This document shows, piece by piece, positions 34,321-42,197 of a stretch of 64,000 nt of DNA (the stretch's first letter is position 1; every line of letters starts with the position of its first letter). Below the pieces are notes generated by a model, which was given only the letters and a program-made list of their open reading frames with translations, was not told the DNA's origin and searched no databases. The DNA is from Iris pallida (Eukaryota; Streptophyta; Magnoliopsida; Asparagales; Iridaceae), in the NCBI GenBank assembly GCA_029216955.1, contig JANAVB010029819.1:33337420-33401419 (forward strand), written 5' to 3'. The translations under genes and the position numbers were made by a program.

Positions 34321-36210
34321 GTCATCCAAGTCAATTTAGGAGATGAATCATTCATCAAACCAATCTTCATCAGCAAGAATCTATCTGGCGATGAACGCCA
34401 ATCTCTTATACAGCTTATAAGAGAATACATCGACGTCTTCGCATGGAGCTATGAAGACATACCAGGCTTGGACCCTAAAGTCGCCGTACACCACCTGAAT
34501 ATTTTGTCTAAAGCTAAGCCAGTGAAGTAGCAACAATGACGATTCCGACCAGACGTCATGGAGGCTATCGAGAATGAAGTCAAGAAGCTCATTGCCAGTG
34601 GATTCATTCGCAAAGAACAACACCCAGACTGGGTTGCCAACATCGTTCCAGTCATAAAAAAGAATGGTAAAGTTCGAGTCTGTATCGATTACCGTGATTT
34701 GAACTCTGCATGCCCGAAGGACGAGTTCCCTCTACCGATCACCGACGTAATGATCGACAACACTTGCGGCTTCGAGCAGATGTCCTTCATGGATGGGTTC
34801 TCAGGCTACAACCAGATCAAGATGTTCCCCGACGACGACAAGCACACATCTTTTCGAACACCGTTGGGGGTATACTGCTATACAGTGATGCCCTTCGGAT
34901 TGAAAAATTCAGGGGCGACATACCAGCGAGCCACGAACATAATTTTTTGTAATCATTTGCACAAAAATGTGGAGTGCTACGTAAATAATATCGCAGTCAA
35001 AATTTGTCTCAAGGGCAACCACCTCCAAGACTTGAGAACGATGTTCGAACTAATGCGTGCACACCAACTCAAGATGAATCCAACCAAGTCTTTTCTGGGA
35101 ATCTCCAGCGACAAGTTCCTTGGTTTCGTCATCACTTCAAAGGGTATACATCTGGACCCGGAGAAAGTGAAGGCTATCCTCGATATGCATCCTCCAAGAA
35201 ACCTCAAAGAGCTACGTGGACTGCAAGGAAGGCTAGCCTACATCAGACGATTCATTTTGAACCTCTCTGGAATGTGTCAACCATTCACTCAGCTCATAAA
35301 GAAAGGCGTATCTTTCGTCTGGACTGAACAATGTCAAAGCACATTCGACGACATCAAGGCGTATCTTACAAGCCCTCCAGTATTGGTAGCTCCAATAATG
35401 GGAAAGCCTTTCTTACTATATGTCCGTGCTATGGACCATTCTCTTGGTGCCCTATTAGCTCAGAAAAACGAAGGCGGCCATGAACAGGCAATCTACTACC
35501 TCAGCCGCACAATGGTGGGTGCCGAGCACAGATACACACCGATGGAGAAGGAATGTCTTGTACTAGTATTTGCCATCCAGAAGACACACCACTATGTGTT
35601 TGGGCAGACTATCCACATTATATCTAAAGTCAACCCTCTCAGAATACTCATGACTAAACCGGGCTCTCTCAATTCTCGTTTAGCTACATGGGCAATGCTG
35701 TTGACTCCATATGATATGCTCTTCGTTCCTCAGAAGGCAGTAAAAGGCCAGGCATTAGCTAATTTTCTAGTAGCTCATCCGGTGCCAGAATCGTCCAAAC
35801 TCTACGACGAAATCCCCGACGAAGTGGTGGAGTCTAACACTGCAACTGAAGAAATCTCCATTTGGCGAATGTTCTTTGACGGTACATCAAGAACAGGACC
35901 TAAAGGAAATATCATGGCCGGAGTAGGTGTCGTGCTCGTGTCACCTGATCATCTGGTTATACATCGTGCATATTCTCTCTTGGAACCATGCACCAACAAC
36001 GTGGCCGAATATAATGCTTTATTAATCGGCCTTCAACCGGCGAAGCAACTGGAAGTTGACTATCTAGAAGCTTACGATGATTCCAAGCTAATAGTCAGTC
36101 AGGTCCGAGGAGATTATGAAGTTCGCCACGAAGATCTCATCCCCTACCACAGAGCAACAATCGAGTTGGCATCTACTTTCGCTGGATTCTTCATCGAGCA
36201 CGTGCCTTGA
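34321..36210 (+). pseudogene. Tat RT and RNase H domains, catalytic YVDD changed to YVNN
   Basis: The leader has REYIDVFAWSYEDIPGL (about 34420-34470), then TAG at 34528 and TGA at 34537 where the - strand copy has Gln and Arg. From 34558 a 550-codon frame holds RT (HPDWVANIVPVIKKNGKVRV, DEFPLPITDVMIDNTCGF, MPFGLKNSGATYQRA), the catalytic site as ECYVNNIAVK (34975-35004), so both Asp are Asn, then RNase H (YYLSRTMVGAEHRYTPMEKE) and the second RNase H (MFFDGTSRTGP, AEYNALLIGL, YDDSKLIVSQ). It ends at a TGA (Arg codon CGA changed) at 36208. The enzyme would be dead whatever the stops. Confidence 0.95.
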
Positions 36211-36549
36211 CTACAGAATATAGAAGCAGATGCTCTAGCCGGTCTCGCAGCTTCCTTGACTGTTCCTACCAATACTGAGCAATCGATCACAGTGTCTAGT
36301 CGAGAACTATTATGTGTGAAAGATGTCTTACATATTTATCACAGTTACGCAACGGAAACAAGTGTCGATGCTAAAGACTGGAGATTTTCTTTCATAGACT
36401 ACGCCGTCTATGGAATCCTCCCCAAGGACCCGAAGGAAGCAGTATCTATCCAAAGGCGATCCCTCAGATTTTACTATGACACAGCTACCAAGATGTTGTA
36501 CCGACGCTCTTACGATGGGCTACTGTTACGATGCTTGTCAGACACATAA
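36211..36549 (+). pseudogene. Tat RNase H end and linker to integrase
   Basis: Directly after the TGA the same frame continues with LQNIEADALAGLAASLTVPT, the last RNase H Asp, then the linker FIDYAVYGILPKDPKEA, MLYRRSYDGLLLRCLSDT and a TAA at 36547, inside the polyprotein. Confidence 0.85.
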
Positions 36550-36559
36550 GTCAAACACG

Positions 36560-37634
36560 CACTCCGGGAGGCTCACGATGGAGTTTGTGGTGCACATCAA
36601 CCAGGCCCCAAATTACAAGATCGCCTCAAACGAATGGATTATTAGTAGCCCACAATGATAGCAGATGCTGTCGAATATGCAAAGAAGTGTAGAGCTTGCC
36701 AGTTCCACATCGATTTTATTCATCAACCTTCGGAGTTTCTATACCCGATGGCAGCATCCTGGCCGTTTGAAGCCTGGGGCATGGACATCATAGGACCAAT
36801 CAGCCCGCCATTCTCCAAAGGACATCGGTTCATCCTAGCCATAACCGATTACTTCTTCAAATAGGCGGAAGCTATACCGCTCACCGAAGTGAAGGCGTCA
36901 AACGTGATCAGTTTTATCAAACATCACGTCATCTATCGCTTCAGCCTACCTCGCAGGATCATCCATGATAATGGTCCACAGTTCACAAGCCATACATTCT
37001 ATCGATTCTGCGATAGGAATCGAATCCAGAACGTAGCCTCTACTGCCTACAATCCAGCGGCTAACGGGCTAGCAGAAGCCTTCAACTAAACTGTTATAAA
37101 ACTTTTCAAGAAGTTCGTGTCTTCAAACAAGCACGATTGGAATGAGAAGCTTGGTGAATGTCTATGGGCCTATCGTACAATGGTCCGGACTCCAAGAGGC
37201 AGTACGCCATTCTATCTGGTTTATGGGAGCGAAGCAGTTCTTCTCCTAGAAATCTAGATTCCTTCTCTTCGAGTAGCCTTAGCCAGCAAGCTGACTACCG
37301 AAGAAAGCTACCGTCTGCGACTCCAGGAGCTCGAAGCGCTAGACGAAAAATGCTTGATAGCTCAGCAGCGTATTGAACTATACCAAGCACGCCTTTCTAG
37401 AGCCTTCAATAAAAAATGAAGAAAAAGACTTTCCAAGTCGGCGATATGGTCTTAGCAGTGAGAAGACCAATGGTCATGACGCACAAAACAAAAGAAAAAT
37501 TCTAGCCTAAATGGGAAGGTCCCTTCATTATAGAATCAGTGTATTCTAATGGTGCATACCGAGTAACCAAACCTGATGGTGACTTGCTCATGATGCCTAT
37601 CAACGGCAAGTTCCTAAAAAAATACTATGTGTAA
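36560..37634 (+). pseudogene. Tat integrase
   Basis: The zinc-binding part reads REAHDGVCGAHQPGPKLQDR and CRACQ; a double TAG lies at about 36641-36646 between them. The core has GMDIIGPISPPFSKGHRFIL (first Asp present), a TAG in place of Trp after DYFFK at about 36862, IIHDNGPQFTSHTFYRFCD (second Asp), and NGLAEAFN (Glu), followed by TAA at about 37087. Further stops: TAG in LLLEI-IPS at about 37256, and an indel in an A run at about 37418. The C-terminal part has VGDMVLAVRRPM-like and PINGKFLKKYYV to the natural stop at 37632-37634. Catalytic residues survive, but the chain does not. Confidence 0.92.
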
Positions 37635-38306
37635 CCTTTTTTGTTTACATGTGTTCAGTCATGCAAATGTACAGTACGATGTTTATATGATTCGAAAAAA
37701 CTATCTAACTATTATCCGTATTTCAAGAGTCTTGAATACGCCCTGGATAATAGGTCCTCTAAATATTTCCCTAGTAGAATTATTCTCATTTTTGACTCTG
37801 TCCAAATTTGATTTGACGAAAACAAGTCACGTCCCTGTTACCTCTGAATTGTTTTCTGATAATTATTTCCCCAGTAGAATGATTAAATATTTTGCCACGT
37901 CCACATAACCTCTGAGCAAAGCATTCATCAAGGATAATCACGTCCATATTACCTCTGAACTATCCACTCCCACCTAATGTTATATATCTTTTCATGTCCA
38001 TATTACCTCTGGTCAGATATAGAACATCCTCTGCTATTACGTCCATATTACCTCTACTAGCAGCTTCGTTCAACTTATTATCTATATTCGAATAACTTGA
38101 ATATAAAACGGATAATAGGTCCACATCAAAATTCTCCAGCAGAATACCCACCAGAAATATCCTTGCTATATCCACATTACCTCTAGTACCGATATTTCAC
38201 AAAATCACATTCACTTCTGAAATAGATTCTTTATTCTTTATGTCTATCAAGAGACGGAAAAAAGGTACAAGAGCCGTGACGGCTAGAAAAAATAAGTTAC
38301 AAAAAT
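37635..38306. repeat. Array of a 19-bp motif downstream of integrase
   Basis: The motif CACGTCCATATTACCTCTG and close variants occur at 37828, 37896, 37939, 37993, 38038 and 38167, and again at 39147 and 39241, all in the same direction, spaced 43-130 bases in the main cluster. A second motif TTCCCCAGTAGAAT recurs near 37770, 37868 and 38135. Read on the - strand each main motif is CAGAG-GTAATATGGACGTG, which contains a good plant 5' splice-site match (AG/GTAAT). The antisense coiled-coil ORF lies between copies six and seven. Confidence 0.88.
38230..38235 (-). terminator. Poly(A) signal after the antisense coiled-coil ORF
   Basis: AATAAA on the - strand, about 72 bases beyond the stop codon of the coiled-coil ORF. 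The position suits 3'-end formation of an antisense transcript. Confidence 0.5.
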
Positions 38307-39035
38307 CTACGGGATACATAGGCGGTTTATGTTGTCCCTGAGAGCCACAATTTCAGCCTTAGACTTCGCGGTAGCTCGACGGTGCGCCTCTTCTTGACGA
38401 GCATCTTCATCCTCGAAAAGGATCAGACTCGGATGCTCCCCCTCCAACTTCGCCAGCTGTTCTTCTAAACGGGCAGAAGTGGTGGCAGTCATGGCAGCCT
38501 GAGCCAAGTAATCCTCCTGTTCAGACGTCGTCGCCCTCAAGTCGGCTTCCAGCTGGGCGATCTCGTTCTTGATCTGCGCAATATGATTATACCTCTCAGT
38601 GATCTGCACAGCCAACCTATTTTTTGAGGCAGCATGTGCCTCACTTGCAGTATTGAATTGGTCGTACTGGTCAGCCAGCTCGCTAATCTCTCGAACGAGG
38701 GCATCCTTCCTCGCCTGGAAAGTAGCCTTCTCCTCCGCGAGAGCCTTGAACAGAGCCTCGTCCTCTGTGCGGAATAACAACGTCGGGCTCCGCTGTTTGG
38801 TGTCCCGGAACCTGGCCACCTGACCCTCCAGGTCATTCAGAACTTTTCTCAGAGTATTGGCCCGCTCTTCATAGCCGGCAATGCTCTCGAGGGCCAACAC
38901 TTGACATTCGACAACAGCCTTCACAGGGCCGAAGGCAGTATTTCGATTCAAGACTCCAGGAAGCTTCACTTCCAGTACAGAGTAGAAAGCTTTGACGACT
39001 TCCTGGGCCATCTCCACATCTTCGATGGAGGTCAT
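38307..39035 (-). CDS. Antisense coiled-coil ORF of the Tat element (242 codons, intact)
   Basis: An open frame of 242 codons from ATG at 39035, or open to 39080 at a CTTCTTGTCAG/GT splice-acceptor-like site. It is strongly helical with long heptad-like runs (NTLRKVLNDLEGQVARFRD, ALVREISELADQYDQ, HIAQIKNEIAQLEADLRATT, ARLEEQLAKLEGEHP), rich in Glu, Ala, Lys and Gln, with almost no Cys or Trp. I predict a coiled coil of about 200 residues and see no enzymatic motif or membrane segment. It lies antisense between integrase and LTR, where Tat elements (maize Grande and relatives) are known to carry extra antisense ORFs. It has no stop, whereas the sense pol has many. The function is unknown. Confidence 0.78.
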   Translation of the reverse strand: MTSIEDVEMAQEVVKAFYSVLEVKLPGVLNRNTAFGPVKAVVECQVLALESIAGYEERANTLRKVLNDLEGQVARFRDTKQRSPTLLFRTEDEALFKALAEEKATFQARKDALVREISELADQYDQFNTASEAHAASKNRLAVQITERYNHIAQIKNEIAQLEADLRATTSEQEDYLAQAAMTATTSARLEEQLAKLEGEHPSLILFEDEDARQEEAHRRATAKSKAEIVALRDNINRLCIP

Positions 39036-39079
39036 CGGAGAGGAAGCTTGGAAATTTTCTTTCGCTTCAGGAAGAGATA

Positions 39080-39260
39080 CCTGACAAGAAGCCAAACTTG
39101 ACAAGAAAATCCATTCCACCAAAAACTACTCCTGATTATCATGTGTCACGTCCATATTACCTCTGATACCGATAGTCTTCCGACTTGCACCTGTACCCAA
39201 CCCGGGATAAAAGACACGGTATCAAGACCACAAAACCTATCACGACCATATTACCTTTGT
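39080..39260 (-). other. Possible upstream exon and splice sites of the coiled-coil ORF
   Basis: On the - strand GGGTTGGGTACAG/ (to 39191) is acceptor-like, 39190-39161 is a 30-base segment, /GTAATATGG at 39160 is donor-like, and CTTCTTGTCAG/ (to 39081) is acceptor-like. Joining 39190-39161 to 39080 keeps one frame of ten codons leading into the coiled-coil ORF. This is a model from splice consensus only. Confidence 0.35.
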
Positions 39261-39440
39261 TGGGTTTTTATTTCAAATATATTTGCTCGTATTCCCAAGA
39301 TGCACAAAGGGGCAATGGGTCCAAACAAAAAAAGAGAGGGAGCTCCCCCAGCGGGATACCCTTTACACAAATGTTGTATTAGACCCCCTAATACAAGCAC
39401 CACAAATACCACAAACAAATAATAGAGTGAATGCATTCTG

Positions 39441-39446
39441 TTTATT
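39441..39446 (-). terminator. Poly(A) signal of the antisense two-exon gene
   Basis: AATAAA on the - strand (TTGAATAAACAGAATG), 183 bases beyond the stop at 39629. Confidence 0.55.
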
Positions 39447-39628
39447 CAAAATCAGTTACATTCACAGGACTACATCTCATGAGCAAACCAAAAAAGTTCT
39501 CCATCTCTTCATTTGGTCAAGAAGTAAAGGATTACATTGATGTCCAAAAAAAGAAAAACATAAACTACAGCTAAAGACAGACAGAAATACCAAGACAAAA
39601 TATGGACATTTATGGGAACCCACGAATC

Positions 39629-40402
39629 CTAGTTGTGGTGAGGCATATACCATTCCCTCAACCATTTCGTATATGAAGGATCTATTTGATCAAAGTCCTC
39701 GGCTGGGGCAGGAGGGTCAGAACTTCCAGTGCTACTACTCTTAGGCTTGTGCTATTCCTTTACAGCAGCTTCAATCTTGGGAGTAATTGCCTCCCTGATA
39801 GGCGCCAGCTCTTCTTTTACTTTAATTTTTGGTATCACCTCCTCCTTCATGAACGGTGACTCTGGTTTGATGAAAGAAGGCAGCATCTCTTCCTTCACAA
39901 TGGTCTCAGCCTTCGGCATGGATGCTGCAAGAATCAAAGACAAAAAAGAAAGTCAAACTCAGAAAACTACAAGAAAAACTAAGTCCTGAAAGGCTTTTAT
40001 GCGCCCAAAGGGCTATGCGCCCAAAGGGCTATGGGCCCAAAGGGATATGTGCCCAGAATAAACATGTGAGCGCATAACACACGAATAGTACGTGGGCGCA
40101 TAACATGCCACAGCTTGAGGGCGCATAACATGGCAACACATGGGGGCATAGCACACCACAGTGTTGGCGCATGACTTCTGTAGGCGCATAATGATGCTCA
40201 CAGAAGTATGTAGCCTTAGGTACAAGCGCCCAGGCAAAATAAAAGTCTGAGCGTCGCAAATTAAAGCTCGAGACTTTATTTTTTGAAGCATGCCCTCACC
40301 CAGAATCGGGTCCAGGACTGCCGAAGATGCTGCCGCGGGAGGAGAGCCACTCGGCGCAGCCCCCTTGCCCTTCGCAAATCTCTTGGCGACCTTGGGAGAC
40401 AT
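39629..40402 (-). CDS. Small two-exon antisense gene of unknown function, one internal TAG
   Basis: Exon 1 is 40402-40300 (ATG with MSPKVAKRFAKGKGAAPSG, basic then Ala/Ser/Pro-rich). The donor is CTGG/GTGAGG at 40299. The intron of 375 bases ends with a long pyrimidine tract and TTGCAG/ at 39925. Exon 2, 39924-39629, continues in frame and carries three copies of a KEE(M/V/L)xP pattern (VKEEMLPSF, MKEEVIPKI, VKEELAPIR), then a Ser-rich stretch and an acidic end DFDQIDPSYTKWLREW. The total is 133 codons with the stop. Codon 92 is TAG (39754-39752), readable from CAG, AAG or GAG, so the present copy makes 91 residues. A TATA box lies 83 bases before the ATG, and AATAAA follows. No family recognised; expression untested. 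Confidence 0.6.
40013..40200. repeat. GGCGCATA repeats inside the antisense intron
   Basis: TATGCGCCCAAAGGGC and related units occur three times at 39998-40045, then looser GGGCGCATAACATG units at about 40091-40185. They share the TATGCGCC core with the array at 40500-41250, on the other side of the antisense TATA box. Confidence 0.75.
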
Positions 40403-40484
40403 GGTTCTCAAAGAAAGAAGATGAAGAGTTTCTGAAAAATTCTAAGAGAAGGGAATAATGAGCTCTCTCTCTCTCCTTCAGGGC

Positions 40485-40494
40485 CTATTTATAG
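40485..40494 (-). promoter_or_regulatory. Antisense TATA box
   Basis: CCTATAAATAGG on the - strand about 83-92 bases before the ATG at 40402, followed by a GAGAGAGAGAGAG stretch common in plant 5' UTRs. It would drive transcription toward integrase, opposite to the LTR promoter at 41307. Confidence 0.6.
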
Positions 40495-40499
40495 GCACA

Positions 40500-41260
40500 G
40501 GCCACTTCCTATGCGCCCACTAGCTTTATGCACCTATGCGCCCATTGCGCAGTATGCACCCACAATGGCCTATACATCCACGTGAAGAACCAGCCCCTTG
40601 TACACTATGCGAGTGCCACTTGCTGACGTGGACAACGTATGAAGGATGGACCGCTTCAAATTCTACCCCGATGAATCCGTCAGTTCAAATTTCGAGGAAG
40701 AACTCAACAGTCGTTTCTCTCTGACAGGCTGGCCAAATACTATGTGTCCAAGGAGAGAGCCGTGCTATGAGCCCATTGCATCACGAGAAGACGATCCATG
40801 CTTCTTTCAAAGAATTTCGAACTCGTTCAAGTATCGAAAACTTTGAAGGAGGTCTTGTAGAAGCATGAAAAAAATTTAGCAATGAAGCCCCATGCGCCCA
40901 TGCCAGTGAAGCTCTATGCGCCCAGCCAGTAAAGCCCTATGCGCCCAGCAAGTGAAGCTCTATGCGCCCAACCAGTAAAGCTCCATGCGTCCAGCCAGTG
41001 AAGCTCCATGCACCCTAGACTAGCTTCCCCAAAAGGAGGGCGCATAGCCTGAGTCATGGCTATGCGCCCAAGCCTGACTCGGTCAAAGCCATGATCAAAA
41101 CGTGCACCGAAGCGGACGGCCACGTTAATCTCCACGAGCAGTCGTGCACCAAAGCATGCGGCCACGTCAACACCACGACCAACCCACGATCTCGCAGCCT
41201 GCATGTGCCTATACTCTATGCGCCCAAGGTAGGACTATGCGCCCATATGAAAACTAGTGT
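40500..41260. repeat. TATGCGCCCA repeats between the two promoters
   Basis: The clearest block, at 40890-41010, has units of about 21-22 bp of the form CTATGCGCCCAGCCAGTGAAG in five or six copies. Looser copies of TATGCGCCCA lie at 40510-40560, 41055 and 41217-41245. It would be U3 of the + strand LTR and upstream sequence of the antisense promoter. Confidence 0.85.
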
Positions 41261-41609
41261 ATTTCCTTCATGTGGGTGCATAACATCATTCCAGCTCAAG
41301 AACAACTATAAAAAGGGGGCCTCATTCCTCTTCAAAAGACAGAACGGATAGCATTTTCAAGAGCCAAATTGCTGCACTTCTTGCCTGTGAACCGAGAGTT
41401 AGCAATTTTCTTAGATTTTCTTCCACTTTTGTAATCGGAGTGTCAACGGAGTAAAGGAGCAACTGCCGCTCGATCTCCATCGTCCTATTCCCCAGAATTC
41501 TTTTTTGTACTCGGGGATCCTTAGCGCAAGATCTCTCAGGCGTACTCGATTTGTGGTACCTTGCGCCAATAAAGAAAAGATAGTATTTTCTTCTTCTTTT
41601 TTGTGTGTG
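41260..41609 (+). repeat. 3' LTR promoter and R region of the + strand Tat element
   Basis: The TATA box CTATAAAAAGGGGG is at 41306, with start expected near 41337, then a transcribed part with AATAAA at 41568-41573 and an end near GTGTCCACA at 41609. What follows (ATTTGGTGTAGCCC) resembles the segment after the LTR of the other Tat copy, so a tandem or recombined arrangement is possible. The left end of the LTR is not defined. Confidence 0.6.
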
Positions 41610-42197
41610 TCCACAATTTGGTGTAGCCCATGTGGGACTATCTTTCCTAGTCTAAAGGCAAAAATACCAATAATCCCCCATATATCTCAATATATGGGTT
41701 GAGTGTTCCTCACAATGACTGCCCATCATGCATTAGGAGAGATGTCGCTGACGACTTGAATCTTCCCGTATGGGTCGAATAACAGTATGATACAAGAATG
41801 GACTAAGCCTTGAATTCTGCACCATACTGTAATTTTTTCCCACTCACATAATGACATCAGCTGTGCTTCCGGTTGCACATTAAAGGCCCTGTGCTTGCCT
41901 AATTTTGGTGTATGTATATTGGGCGTCAACAAGTTTACCCTCAAAAGACGGCCTGAATCTCTTTCCATACATTATAGGTGAGTTCTTTTAAAGAGTCCTT
42001 TGGCATGAAGCCTTGCGCTTCCTTGCGGTGCTACCCCGCTATGACATAACCCAAAGCCGAGGTTACACCTCATCGTGGTGTCATGGCACTGTAGCATGAG
42101 GTTCCAGCCTCTTTGTAGTGCTAAACTACCCAGCGTGAAGCCTTGCGCTTCCTTGCGGTGTTACGCCGCTGTGACATGGCTCGCGTAGCCGAGGCTT
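41610..42197. other. Unassigned sequence between two LTRs, with 60-bp repeats
   Basis: No known domain. A - strand frame 41968-41726 (80 codons, VNLLTPNIHTPKLGKHRAF, WEKITVWCRIQGLVH) has a normal-looking composition but no match I recognise. Two similar segments, 42003-42062 and 42133-42194, share GTGAAGCCTTGCGCTTCCTT, and a weaker third lies between them; they contain small inverted repeats (CACCTCATCGTGGTG). Confidence 0.5.

Larger units (their letters stand above)
33965..41609 (+). mobile_element. Ty3/gypsy Tat-lineage retrotransposon, 5' part missing, + strand
   Basis: It starts abruptly in the spacer before RT, with LTR, ORF1, gag and protease absent, and runs through RT, RNase H and integrase, a repeat-rich region with antisense ORFs, and an LTR-like promoter with TATA at 41307 and AATAAA at 41568. 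It is the same lineage as the - strand copy (spacer, RT and integrase collinear) but a diverged family. Stops occur in every domain. Confidence 0.9.
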
